DNA from: Lachnospiraceae bacterium | Lineage (GTDB): Bacteria > Bacillota > Clostridia > Lachnospirales > Lachnospiraceae | DNA length: 33,140 nucleotides | Assembly (NCBI GenBank): GCA_029099805.1 | Contig: JAQXOR010000152.1 | Span: 1-33,140, forward strand | Direction: 5' to 3' | Shown here: positions 1 through 7,341 of the stretch, one piece after another | How positions within the stretch are numbered: the stretch's first letter is position 1 | How the letters are laid out: each line of letters begins with the position of its first letter | Made by a program: the position numbers and the translations under genes | Notes under the pieces: generated by a model | Told to the model about the DNA's origin: nothing | What the model saw: the letters and a program-made list of their open reading frames with translations, nothing else | The model's database searches: none

Positions 1-189
1 ACTTCCGGGGTCGGTTCCGGCGTTACTTCCGGAGTCGGTTCCGGCGTTACTTCCGGGGTCGGTTCCGGCGTTACTTCCGGGGTTGGCTCCGGCGTTACTT
101 CCGGGGTCGGTTCCGGGGTTACTTCCGGAGTTGGCTCCGGCGTTACTTCCGGGGTCGGAGTCGGTGTTACTTCCGGGGTCGGAGTCGGA
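1..189 (-). repeat. 24-bp tandem repeat array (coding)
   Basis: Eight consecutive 24-bp units, the last one shorter, beginning ACTTCCGG on the plus strand, vary at only a few positions. In frame each unit encodes an 8-residue Pro-Glu-Val-Thr-Pro-Glu-Pro-Thr-like block. The array continues past the left edge. Near-identity between units suggests recent expansion by slippage, so copy number may vary between strains without breaking the frame. Confidence 0.95.
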
Positions 190-536
190 CACTTGTCTAT
201 AACATCAAGTAAAGCAACAATAGATGCACGACCACTCAGCGATCCATCGCTTAAGTCATCTGCAGTAAAACCTGCCATTAACAGCAAATCATTCATCTCT
301 GCCTGAATGTCATCTCTTAAATCCCCAATAGTATTGTCAATACTACCGAGTTTTCCCCACGCCTCTTCATAATCGAAATCCTGTTCGCTACCGGCTATAC
401 TGTCAGTAATCTCTTTACCAACCTCCTTCAGTGCAACAAGCTTTTCTTGAGTGAACAAATCACCAATGCTGACCAGCACACTATCTTCCTTGTCCTGAAC
501 TGTTGTTTCCTGTCCTGTTAAAATCTTCTCTTCCAT
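1..536 (-). CDS. PTPEVTPE-repeat protein, 5' part (runs off left edge)
   Basis: The open frame starts at the ATG at 536, preceded by AAAGGAG, and stays open to base 1, so only the first 178 codons are visible. The N-terminal 115 or so residues are acidic and probably helical ([17 protein letters not shown]...), with no signal peptide or membrane segment. After a Cys (IDKCPTPTP) the chain becomes an 8-residue Pro/Glu/Thr/Val repeat of the PEPTPEVT type, typical of extended linkers or wall-spanning stalks. I do not recognise the N-terminal domain. Transcription begins about 180 nt upstream and passes through a c-di-GMP-I riboswitch, so expression should follow cellular c-di-GMP. The low-complexity stalk suggests a surface role, but the missing signal peptide leaves location open. 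Confidence is high that this is a gene and low on function. Confidence 0.85.
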   Translation of the reverse strand, partial: MEEKILTGQETTVQDKEDSVLVSIGDLFTQEKLVALKEVGKEITDSIAGSEQDFDYEEAWGKLGSIDNTIGDLRDDIQAEMNDLLLMAGFTADDLSDGSLSGRASIVALLDVIDKCPTPTPEVTPTPTPEVTPEPTPEVTPEPTPEVTPEPTPEVTPEPTPEVTPEPTPEVTPEPTPE

Positions 537-581
537 CACTTCGTTCTCCTTTATCAAAAAAATGTTTGAAAACGAAATGTT

Positions 582-665
582 TGGTAACCCGGCCGGCATA
601 GTCATAAGACCTTAGCCCCCGTGGTTTTGCGTCCCGAAGTTTCCTGCGGTTTGCCGTTTCAGTCA
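582..665 (-). promoter_or_regulatory. c-di-GMP-I (GEMM-I) riboswitch
   Basis: On the minus strand this 5' leader shows the conserved aptamer blocks in order: GGCAAACC, a GAAA tetraloop, GGGACGCAAAACC, GGGGGCTAAGG and finally GCCGGCCGGGTTACC, which matches the GEMM-I consensus including the tetraloop/receptor elements. It lies between a promoter and the ATG at 536. No strong intrinsic terminator is visible between aptamer and start, so control may act on translation or through a weak structure in the AT-rich linker. The direction (on or off) cannot be read from the sequence. Confidence 0.92.
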
Positions 666-691
666 TTTCAACTATATGTTCCGCGCTCTCG

Positions 692-719
692 CGCAAATAG
701 GACTATAGACCTATTTGCG
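692..719. other. 10-bp perfect inverted repeat at transcript 5' end
   Basis: CGCAAATAGG and CCTATTTGCG form a perfect palindrome around an 8-nt centre. It begins about where transcription from the 723-752 promoter should start, so the riboswitch mRNA would open with this hairpin, followed by a second short GC-rich one (GCGC GAGA GCGC, about 682-693). It could stabilise the mRNA or be an operator overlapping the start point. Confidence 0.6.
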
Positions 720-722
720 TAT

Positions 723-752
723 AGTATACTACCCTCTTTTCACAAATGTCAA
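723..752 (-). promoter_or_regulatory. Sigma-A type promoter for riboswitch 1
   Basis: TTGACA (752-747) and TATACT (728-723) on the minus strand are separated by 18 bp, reading toward the riboswitch and the gene starting at 536. The -35 is perfect and the -10 matches 5/6. Confidence 0.8.
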
Positions 753-779
753 CTACTTTCTGCAAAAAAATGACAAAAT

Positions 780-2153
780 TTACTTTTTGTACAATTCAGC
801 CTCCTTTAAAAGCTCTTCCTTTGTATTCTTTTTCGGTTCCTCGATTACGAATAAGAGCAGTCTCTCCAATACAGCACCTAATTCTTTGCCCGGTGTATAG
901 CCTGCCGAAATCAAATCACTTCCGTTTATCGCCAGTTCCTTTAAGGACGTACATTCCTTACGCTTTTTGATTTCTAAAAACACCTGCCATACCTTTTGAA
1001 GAGTTGCCGGTCCCTCCGTTCGATAAGGCTCTGCATGGGCCTCAAGGTCCGCCTGACGAAGCTCAAGCAACAGCGGAAATAAATCCGAACCGATTTTATG
1101 CATTGCCCGCCGCAGAGCACGTTCCTCCGGCACAAGCGGATAGTCATGCCACTTCACCAGCCGGGACACCGTATCAATCGTCGCATTATCTGCCTTTAGG
1201 CGGCGCAATATCTTTTTAGACAGTTCCGCTCCCTTTTCGGCATGCCCGTAAAAATGGTCCACCCCTTCCTCATCTGTGTGGCGGCATTCCGGCTTACCCA
1301 CATCATGAAATAAAGCGGCCAGACGTAAACAGCGAAATTCCTCCGGAAGATATCCGGTTTCCTCTGCATAGGTCGCCGGTTTCCCGGTCTTCCGGACAGT
1401 GTCCAGCACATGCAGTCCGACTTTTGCATAGTGCGCCGGATGATTCTGGTCCGTTTCCCACATCCTGTCAAATTCCGGCAGGATTACCGCCGTTATCCCG
1501 CATTCATATGCCTCAAATAACCGTTCCGGATGGTCCGAAACCAGCAGCTTAATCAGCTCCGCATAAATCCGCTCCGCACTGATTTTTTTCAACGTATCCG
1601 CCAAATCCTTCGCAGCCTGCAAAGTCTCCTCTTCGATGGAAAAATCCAGCTGCGCCGAAAAGCGGAACGCGCGTAAAATCCGCAGAGCATCCTCGGAAAA
1701 CCGTTCCTTTGCCACTCCTACACACCTTATGATACCTTCTTTTAAATCCTCCTCTCCGCGAAACAAATCAACCAGCCCATCTGTTTCATTATATGCCATT
1801 GCATTGATTGTGAAATCCCTGCGTTTTAAATCTTCTGCCAGACTCGCGGTAAAAGATACCTCCGTCGGATGTCTTCCGTCTTCATACTTCCCGTCTACCC
1901 GATACGTGGTTACCTCGAATCCCTGTTTATCCAAAAGCACCGTCACCGTTCCGTGTTGGATACCGGTATCCACCGTACGCCGGAATAATGCCTTTACCTG
2001 CTTCGGCAGGGCAGAGGTCGTAATATCCCAATCCTGCGGAGTCCTACCCAATATCGCATCCCGCACACATCCGCCTACCGCATAGGCCTCATATCCGTGT
2101 GCCTGTAAGGTATCAATAATCTGCTTTACCTGCTTCGGCAACTCAATTACCAT
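780..2153 (-). CDS. cca: CCA tRNA nucleotidyltransferase
   Basis: The product (457 aa) adds or repairs the 3'-CCA of tRNAs in the cytoplasm using CTP and ATP. The N-terminus has the class II nucleotidyltransferase signature GGCVRD (about 27-32) and the metal-binding DWD (about 42-44), followed by the RRDFTINAMAY stretch and the ERIYAEL segment of the head, neck and body domains. A C-terminal HD phosphohydrolase-like domain carries LFHDVGK. The frame is open 27 codons further upstream, but the ATG at 2153 is preferred because GAGGTG lies 6 nt before it and the predicted N-terminus then matches the family. It follows the ABC transporter gene by about 80 nt and is likely cotranscribed with it. 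This is a housekeeping gene that marks one border of the accessory region. Confidence 0.93.
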   Translation of the reverse strand: MVIELPKQVKQIIDTLQAHGYEAYAVGGCVRDAILGRTPQDWDITTSALPKQVKALFRRTVDTGIQHGTVTVLLDKQGFEVTTYRVDGKYEDGRHPTEVSFTASLAEDLKRRDFTINAMAYNETDGLVDLFRGEEDLKEGIIRCVGVAKERFSEDALRILRAFRFSAQLDFSIEEETLQAAKDLADTLKKISAERIYAELIKLLVSDHPERLFEAYECGITAVILPEFDRMWETDQNHPAHYAKVGLHVLDTVRKTGKPATYAEETGYLPEEFRCLRLAALFHDVGKPECRHTDEEGVDHFYGHAEKGAELSKKILRRLKADNATIDTVSRLVKWHDYPLVPEERALRRAMHKIGSDLFPLLLELRQADLEAHAEPYRTEGPATLQKVWQVFLEIKKRKECTSLKELAINGSDLISAGYTPGKELGAVLERLLLFVIEEPKKNTKEELLKEAELYKK

Positions 2154-2236
2154 GTCTGTCACCTCATTTTCCTCTATCTCCTGCATCCGGGGCAGCCCAC
2201 GCCGGCTTATACTCCTCGGCTTTCTCCATTCCATAC

Positions 2237-3763
2237 TTACATCAGCTGTACTACCCTGTCTGCAAGATACGCCGCCTCTTCTTCATTATGCGTAATGATA
2301 AGGGCGCTTCGCCCCTGTAGCTTTTCTTTTACATACTGCATCACCTTCCGGCGATTTGCCGCATCTAATCCGGTAAACGGTTCGTCCAGTACAAGTACCT
2401 CTCCACCCGAAAGTAGCGCACGCACAATGGCAACCCTGCGTTTCATTCCTCCGGACAGCATCGCAACCGGTTTCCCTTTCATATCCGAAAGACCTACCTC
2501 CGCAAGTGCCTCCTCAGCCTCCTTCCGGTCTCCGGTTACCATCGCAATATTTGTGATGGCATCAAACTCTCTGCACAGACGGTCCTCCTGAAATACTGCA
2601 CCAAAATATCTCGGGCGCTTTACTTCTCCCCCGTCTGCCGTCAAAAGGCCGAGCAATAGCTTTCCCGCCGTGCTCTTCCCGCTCCCCGAGGCTCCCATAA
2701 GTGCTACGGTTTCTCCCGGATGAATCGGTAATGTAAACCGTTCCAGTACCGGTTTCCCCTCGAACTCCTTCGTGACGTCAAACAGACCATACGCTTCTGT
2801 TTCTGTCCACCGGTGTTTCTCCGGCAGCTGTCTTGCCGCTGCCTTTTCTTCCGGCATTTTATCACTCTCATACGTTCTCTCTGCCTCATTTGCATCAGCT
2901 GCAGAGATGTTCTGCCCGGAAGCCTCCTCTTCCACGCTCTCCGGTTCCGGCAGCCCTCTTCCCTGCAGTTCCCCGGTCAGGCCTCTTGCAACCGCCTTTA
3001 CCAAAAGCATTACCGTTTTTTCAAAAGCTACACTGACCAGCACAATCACCGCTGTCCAGGCAAACAGCTCCTCCGTTAGCAGATACAGCTTTGCCTCGTA
3101 TAACCGCTCGCCGATGGAATTCTGCGGAAGCCCGATAATCTCTGCGGCAATCCCGGATTTAAAGCAGAACCCGAGCCCCACCGAACAAGCCGATACAAAG
3201 TAAGGTAAAACTGCCGGAAGGTAAATATAGCGAAGCCGCTTCGCGCGGGAAATCCGGAATACCGAGGCCATCTCCAGAAGTTCGCTGTCCGTCGATTCTA
3301 TTCCCTGCAATACATTCGTATAAATAACCGGAAGCACCATAAGGAAAGAAATCAGCACCGACAAATTTCTTGAGGACGAGAGCCAGAACAGCGCCAGAAT
3401 AATAAAGGATGCTACCGGAACCGCCTTAATCAGGCGTAGCACCGGGCTTAACAGAGCGCGCACCAATGCCGACATCGAGGCCACCACAGCACAAAAGACG
3501 CCCGCAGCTACCGCAAGTAAAAAACCGGCTGCAATCTTTCGAAAGGAGCCGCCTACCGCCTTCCAGAACTCCGGTGTCTGTACAAGAGCAAACAGTGTCT
3601 TTCCCGTTTCATACGGAGAAGCTACTAAAAGGCTGCCGCCCATAGACGTTCCGTTTCTTTTCTCCAAACAGATAACAACAATCTGCCACACCAGAAGCCA
3701 GAAGCATACCGCCCCGAATGTCTTTATCCACACGTGCCTGCCTTTTTCTGAATGCCTATCCAC
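2237..3763 (-). CDS. Fused permease-ATPase ABC transporter (NitT/TauT-like)
   Basis: A 508-aa polypeptide starts at GTG after AAGGAGG. Residues about 10-255 form a binding-protein-dependent permease domain with several membrane segments and the EAA-like loop region, resembling SsuC/TauC permeases. After a charged linker (about 265-320) comes an ATPase with Walker A GASGSGKST, a Q-loop VFQEDRL typical of nitrate/sulfonate/thiamine-precursor importers, signature LSGGMKRRVAIVRAL, Walker B VLVLDEP and a switch His (IITHNEE). These two domains are usually separate proteins, so the fusion is notable. No substrate-binding protein is encoded nearby and the substrate is unknown. The start overlaps the end of the precursor-kinase gene by 8 bp, implying translational coupling and cotranscription with it, although a link to the lasso peptide is only inferred. 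Confidence 0.85.
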   Translation of the reverse strand: MDRHSEKGRHVWIKTFGAVCFWLLVWQIVVICLEKRNGTSMGGSLLVASPYETGKTLFALVQTPEFWKAVGGSFRKIAAGFLLAVAAGVFCAVVASMSALVRALLSPVLRLIKAVPVASFIILALFWLSSSRNLSVLISFLMVLPVIYTNVLQGIESTDSELLEMASVFRISRAKRLRYIYLPAVLPYFVSACSVGLGFCFKSGIAAEIIGLPQNSIGERLYEAKLYLLTEELFAWTAVIVLVSVAFEKTVMLLVKAVARGLTGELQGRGLPEPESVEEEASGQNISAADANEAERTYESDKMPEEKAAARQLPEKHRWTETEAYGLFDVTKEFEGKPVLERFTLPIHPGETVALMGASGSGKSTAGKLLLGLLTADGGEVKRPRYFGAVFQEDRLCREFDAITNIAMVTGDRKEAEEALAEVGLSDMKGKPVAMLSGGMKRRVAIVRALLSGGEVLVLDEPFTGLDAANRRKVMQYVKEKLQGRSALIITHNEEEAAYLADRVVQLM

Positions 3764-4688
3764 GGACTGCCTCCTTGATTAACTCGATCTGCCTGTCAAC
3801 TGTCATCTTCCCATTCGGTCGTTCAATTTCATAAATACGAACCTTATCCGCTATTTTTACCAAATCAGTCATAATATACCGCATCGCGTTAAGCTCGACA
3901 TAGGTTTCTCTTAAATATAAGTTTTCAATTAATTTTTTTAGCTTCTCAAGTCCCGTTATCTCCTTCACCTGAACCTCCGGCACCTCCTTTGGCACCAGAA
4001 TCAGCATAACAGAAAGGCTGTGATAATCCTCCGGCCAGACCGCCTTCATATCACATCCGTATTTCTCTTTCTCGCCATCCGGAATATAAATCAGGCTCTT
4101 TTTTTCATCCTCCGATACCACATCCGCACATAATCTCCGTAACGGATACGCTCCGATGCCCTCCGGCATCTGATTTCGTATCCGGACACAAATCGTATCA
4201 TCCGCTGCAAACCCCAAGCCCTGCTTTAACAAAGCATCCGTGAGTGTCGATTTGCCGCTGCCGCTCTCTCCGCTGACCAGCATCATTTTCGACCCCGTCA
4301 CTAATGCACTCCCGTGAAAGACGATTCTTTTGCGCTGAATCAGCAGCATCGGAACACACCGGTTCAAAATCCACTGTTCCAGTTGATAGATCCCTATCTC
4401 TACGGTTTTCCTATATTCAATACAATTGCCGCCGAAGACGCGGAACAATCCCACCTGAAACAGATGCAAAATGCAATCATCCTCTGTATATTTTCGGTTC
4501 ATACGATACGGTCTGCCCTCTGTGTCTGTTTCTGCTGTCTCCGCTCTCAATTGCCGGGAAATCGCGTACTCTTCATCCAAATCCGCATACCGGATCACAA
4601 TATCACACTGCTCCTCCTGCGACGGCATAGCGGATGGAAGCTCTATCTCCGAGCAGACATACAAATCGTATATTTTATACCTGTACAT
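3756..4688 (-). CDS. HPr-kinase-like lasso precursor kinase, arm 1
   Basis: This 310-aa protein resembles the HPr(Ser) kinase-like enzymes of paeninodin-type clusters (PadeK), which phosphorylate the C-terminal Ser of the precursor. A P-loop SGESGSGKST is at about 139-148, after HGSALV; FAADDTICV (about 161-169) resembles the acidic motif of the HprK fold; the YPLRRLC segment follows. The N-terminal 120 residues are specific to this family and carry no HPr-binding signature. The ATG at 4688 is preferred over an in-frame GTG two codons upstream because GGAGG sits 5 nt before it. It lies directly downstream of two precursors whose products end in or near NS, separated from them by an intrinsic terminator. 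The protein is clearly paralogous to the kinase at 11268-12188 but divergent, suggesting each arm keeps its own kinase. Confidence 0.85.
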   Translation of the reverse strand: MYRYKIYDLYVCSEIELPSAMPSQEEQCDIVIRYADLDEEYAISRQLRAETAETDTEGRPYRMNRKYTEDDCILHLFQVGLFRVFGGNCIEYRKTVEIGIYQLEQWILNRCVPMLLIQRKRIVFHGSALVTGSKMMLVSGESGSGKSTLTDALLKQGLGFAADDTICVRIRNQMPEGIGAYPLRRLCADVVSEDEKKSLIYIPDGEKEKYGCDMKAVWPEDYHSLSVMLILVPKEVPEVQVKEITGLEKLKKLIENLYLRETYVELNAMRYIMTDLVKIADKVRIYEIERPNGKMTVDRQIELIKEAVRG

Positions 4689-4775
4689 AGGCACCTCCGA
4701 CTGATTCCTAATAATAATTATCTTAGCATATCTGCAACAAGAATACCATAGAAAAATGCGAAAAGAACTACAAAG

Positions 4776-4814
4776 AAAAAGCTATACCGGTAAAACGTCA
4801 TACCGATATAGCTT
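4776..4814 (-). terminator. Intrinsic terminator after precursor A
   Basis: On the minus strand AAGCTATATCGGTA pairs with TACCGGTATAGCTT (one G-U pair) and is followed by TTTTTC. It lies 42 nt after the precursor A stop and before the kinase gene. It would let precursor mRNA be made in excess over the kinase-ABC-cca transcript. On the plus strand the hairpin lacks a strong U-tract. Confidence 0.85.
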
Positions 4815-4855
4815 ATTCATTCTCTATTCATCTTCTTTTGGAAACCGGTTAGAGA

Positions 4856-5014
4856 TTAGCTGTTCTTTCCCTCACCGAACTCCTGCTTCCAACCTACGAC
4901 TCCATTAATCACAATCTGCGTCTTCTCGCTGTCCGGCGTATCCGGATTATCCAGACCAAAAGCGGTTTCGTTAATATTAAGCTCCTCAATCGACGCATTA
5001 ACCCATGTCTTCAT
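4856..5014 (-). CDS. Lasso peptide precursor A (arm 1)
   Basis: A 52-aa ORF with a good SD (GGAGG, 9 nt before ATG). The leader MKTWVNASIEELNINETAF shares the pattern MKxW...ELxxxETxxG with the other two small ORFs here and resembles paeninodin-family leaders, where W/Y...P...L is the RRE-binding motif and Thr lies just before the cleavage site. Cleavage two residues after Thr would give core FGLDNPD..., with a ring-closing Asp at 7; cleavage one residue later gives GLDNPDTPD, with Asp at 9. Either is chemically possible. The core of about 33-34 residues is long for a lasso peptide, and its tail (GWKQEFGEGKNS) ends in Ser, the expected phosphorylation site for the adjacent kinase. Precursor B is 20 nt upstream and closely related in sequence. 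Confidence 0.9.
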   Translation of the reverse strand: MKTWVNASIEELNINETAFGLDNPDTPDSEKTQIVINGVVGWKQEFGEGKNS

Positions 5015-5034
5015 AACACTTATCCTCCGATTCA

Positions 5035-5208
5035 TTATTTCCCGGTACTTGAATTCTCGCCCTCACCGAAGAGCTGCTCCCAGCCTTGTGTTCCGTCCGG
5101 CTTCGTTATCTGAGTTTTCTCACTGTCCGGATTTTCCGGGCGGTACGGTCCAAATGCGGTTTCCTGAACATCCAGCTCCACAATTGTAGCTTCATTCCAC
5201 TCCTTCAT
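5035..5208 (-). CDS. Lasso peptide precursor B (arm 1)
   Basis: A 57-aa ORF with AAGGAGG upstream of ATG, and the first gene after the promoter at 5258-5285. The leader MKEWNEATIVELDVQETAF is followed by GPYRPENPD. Cutting two residues after Thr gives FGPYRPE (Glu7); one later gives GPYRPENPD (Asp9). The sequence then shares PDSEKTQI and a GW.Q.FGEG.NS tail with precursor A, so the two are tandem duplicates under diversification. Unlike A, the frame continues four codons past the shared NS (STGK), so the C-terminal residue is Lys. The tail would need trimming for terminal-Ser phosphorylation, or B may escape the kinase. Confidence 0.9.
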   Translation of the reverse strand: MKEWNEATIVELDVQETAFGPYRPENPDSEKTQITKPDGTQGWEQLFGEGENSSTGK

Positions 5209-5257
5209 AGTTTAGTCCTCCTTAATTTCAGATTCTTCATATCATCTTTATAATGCA

Positions 5258-5285
5258 ATGATACCCAAAACCGAAAAGAAATCAA
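5258..5285 (-). promoter_or_regulatory. Promoter for precursors B and A
   Basis: TTGATT (5285-5280) and TATCAT (5263-5258) on the minus strand are 16 bp apart. The start point would fall about 40 nt before the precursor B ATG, so the precursors need not rely on transcription of the upstream cyclase. The 18-bp dyad at 5290-5307 lies 4 bp upstream of the -35. Confidence 0.65.
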
Positions 5286-5289
5286 GAAA

Positions 5290-5307
5290 TCTATCAAGAT
5301 TGTTAGA
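5290..5307. promoter_or_regulatory. 18-bp dyad operator candidate, copy 1
   Basis: TCTATCAAGATTGTTAGA on the plus strand is an imperfect palindrome (TCTATCAA / TTGTTAGA, one mismatch). The same sequence, 17/18 identical after reverse complementing, lies at 14472-14489 at the identical distance from the other precursor promoter. Its centre near -48 suggests an activator site. The regulator is not encoded in this window. The motif sits just past the cyclase stop codon and is not coding. Confidence 0.7.
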
Positions 5308-5309
5308 AT

Positions 5310-7238
5310 TTATTTCAGCTGATTCTCATCCAGATACTCCAACAGAATATTGGTAAAGATATGTCTTACGATATCAAACTCCGGCATATCCTGCAGTGTT
5401 ACACCCTCCAGGCTCTTTACCGCCCTGTCACAATCAATGACCGGATTGTCCGCATACCGCCGGTAGTTTTCCATCCACTCCTGACGTATTTTCTCCTGTG
5501 AGCGAATCAGCCGTGCCTTCAAATCCGCACTCTGGCGGCCGGTCCGCCTCTCCCTGATAATGTGCTCCGGTACATAGTCCTTCATATAATCTGAAATCAA
5601 TGCTCTCATATAGCCGTTATGTGTGAACTGTCCCGGCGGGATACTCATGACAAATTCCACCATCCGCATATCTCTCGTCGGGTCTCTCACAATAACACCG
5701 GTATATAAGGAATTGCGAAGTGCAAACTCTCCGTAATGTCGGAAAATATCGGGCATCAGCATTGCCTCATGGTATTTTCGTTCCGCATAAACGGCCTTTT
5801 CCAGCTGATGCTGCCGTTTATAAAGACGCTCGACAGCCCCGTACCGCTCGAGAAACTCTTTCTTCGCAAAAGTTTTGGCAAAAAGAGACTCCCTTGTCGA
5901 ATTCGTTTTTTTTCGAAAAGTCAGGGCTTGTCTTATCGTTGTCCGCAACACACTCTTTTTCGTGTAGAAATGCATTTTGTTGATACCTACAATTTCATTA
6001 TACAATGTTTTAAGCTTTCCTTTGCGTAACAAATCTCTCAAATATATCTGCGCATTGTCATAGGAAACGGTTCCGTTGCCAAACATCCCGCCCAGCAATA
6101 CTTTCGAGCCGATTTCCGCAGACCGCCGATAGCCTTCGTACATCCATAAAAGATTTTGCGGCGATTTATACGGCAGTTCCGTCAGCCGCTCATACCCCTT
6201 CCGGTCATACCAGCAATTCATTTCCGGCATATCCATAAAGCAGCATTCCAGATTCGGGATATATTCCTTCGTCTTCAACACCGCCTCCGTTTCATCGGTC
6301 ATGGTATCCGCACCATACTCTGATTCATAGCCCCGGAACGGAACCGAGGTAAATCCATACAGCTTCTTTCCTTCCTTATCAAGCGCCTCTGCTGCCAGTA
6401 CGGCAACGGAGGTAGAATCATACCCTCCACTCAGCAGAATGGAGGTCTGGCCCGAGGAACGCAGGACACTATGGACACATTCCCTGTATAAGTCAAGAAA
6501 ATACTGCTTGTATTCTTCATTGCTTTTCAGGCGGAGCTTCTTTGTCTTAAACGGATTCCAGTAAATATACTTCTGCATACAAATAATTTTCTTTTCGGAT
6601 TCGCGAGACACGGTAATATACTGTGCCGGTGCCACACGATATATTCCCCGAATCGGCGTTTCCTCACATTCGGTAAACATATTCAGATTATCCTGCCCGA
6701 TAAAATCGGCAATCCACCTCCTGTTCATCTGACAGCTCCCGATAATCTGCTGCAGAGGCTTCATCAAAGAGGAATAATACAGAAAACCATCCCATAGCAT
6801 GTAGTGAACAAAGCGATACCCGACAGCATCCGAAGCAATTGTAATCATATTGCGTTTTGAATCGTACGCCACAAATGTGTATGCACCAACGATCTTTCCC
6901 AGTCCGTCCGTACCATACTGCCGGAACATCCGGTACAGAATATCCCCATCCGGAATTTCCCTTTCAGACTCCGGTAGTTGCAGCAGCTCCGTCAGCTCCT
7001 CGCGATTATCCAGTATAACATCCGAGTTAAAATAAATACCCTCGTCTCTTTTCGGACCGGTTTCAATCTCTGCTTCCCGCGTAAAGTATTGAATCCCGAC
7101 GCCCATATAAACCGTCTCCCCGAAAAGCTCTTCATAACGGTCAATCGCACAGGGCTCATAGGCTTTCTTTAGCAGCTCAATGTGCTTATGTGACGGGCTC
7201 TTTCCTTCCAGACTGATAATTCCCCATATTGCCGACAC
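5310..7238 (-). CDS. Lasso cyclase (asparagine-synthetase-like), arm 1
   Basis: This 642-aa protein starts at GTG after GAGGAGGT and should adenylate the ring Asp/Glu side chain of the core and close the macrolactam. The N-terminal glutaminase-like domain lacks the catalytic Cys2 of true AsnB (the protein begins MSAIWGIIS), as expected for lasso cyclases, which use the peptide amine rather than ammonia. The synthetase domain has the pyrophosphate loop SGGYDS at about 270-275 and a later GGMFGNGTVSY motif instead of AsnB's GDGADE-type loop. It lies upstream of precursors B and A, with its own promoter at 7269-7297. It is distinct enough from the 12203-14137 cyclase (which has GHGGDEG) to suggest long-separated lineages specialised for different cores. 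Confidence 0.9.
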   Translation of the reverse strand: MSAIWGIISLEGKSPSHKHIELLKKAYEPCAIDRYEELFGETVYMGVGIQYFTREAEIETGPKRDEGIYFNSDVILDNREELTELLQLPESEREIPDGDILYRMFRQYGTDGLGKIVGAYTFVAYDSKRNMITIASDAVGYRFVHYMLWDGFLYYSSLMKPLQQIIGSCQMNRRWIADFIGQDNLNMFTECEETPIRGIYRVAPAQYITVSRESEKKIICMQKYIYWNPFKTKKLRLKSNEEYKQYFLDLYRECVHSVLRSSGQTSILLSGGYDSTSVAVLAAEALDKEGKKLYGFTSVPFRGYESEYGADTMTDETEAVLKTKEYIPNLECCFMDMPEMNCWYDRKGYERLTELPYKSPQNLLWMYEGYRRSAEIGSKVLLGGMFGNGTVSYDNAQIYLRDLLRKGKLKTLYNEIVGINKMHFYTKKSVLRTTIRQALTFRKKTNSTRESLFAKTFAKKEFLERYGAVERLYKRQHQLEKAVYAERKYHEAMLMPDIFRHYGEFALRNSLYTGVIVRDPTRDMRMVEFVMSIPPGQFTHNGYMRALISDYMKDYVPEHIIRERRTGRQSADLKARLIRSQEKIRQEWMENYRRYADNPVIDCDRAVKSLEGVTLQDMPEFDIVRHIFTNILLEYLDENQLK

Positions 7239-7268
7239 CGCTCCACCTCCTCAGGTAACTTTATTATC

Positions 7269-7297
7269 ATTATAAAAAGCAACAAAATAAAAAGCAA
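7269..7297 (-). promoter_or_regulatory. Promoter for arm 1 cyclase
   Basis: TTGCTT (7297-7292) and a perfect TATAAT (7274-7269) are 17 bp apart on the minus strand, about 30 bp before the GTG at 7238. The -35 overlaps the 3' arm of the terminator of the preceding gene, a compact terminator-promoter junction. Confidence 0.7.
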
Positions 7298-7324
7298 GAA
7301 GTATCTTCATTCTTCCTGCTTTTT
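7289..7324. terminator. Terminator after the transglutaminase-like gene
   Basis: AAAAAGCAGGAAG and CTTCTTGCTTTTT (minus strand) form a 13-bp stem with one G-U pair and a U-rich 3' side, 17 nt after the stop of the gene ending at 7342. It separates that riboswitch-controlled gene from the arm 1 cyclase. Confidence 0.85.
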
Positions 7325-7341
7325 ATAAGATGATACAAAAA

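Noticed and set aside
1-189. Short regular repeats resembling a CRISPR array
   Set aside because: The 24-bp units are contiguous without spacers and keep the reading frame of a Pro/Glu/Thr repeat.
481-696. 71-codon minus-strand ORF
   Set aside because: It lies over the c-di-GMP riboswitch and the start of the repeat-protein gene; it has no RBS and the RNA structure explains the conserved sequence.
1004-2085. Plus-strand ORFs opposite the CCA enzyme gene
   Set aside because: They mirror a well-conserved gene, lack RBSs and have compositions typical of antisense frames.
7258-7341. Further lasso precursor in the gaps at 7.3, 9.4, 14.9, 26.3 or 31.8 kb
   Set aside because: None of these gaps contains an ORF with the MKxW...ET leader pattern behind an RBS.
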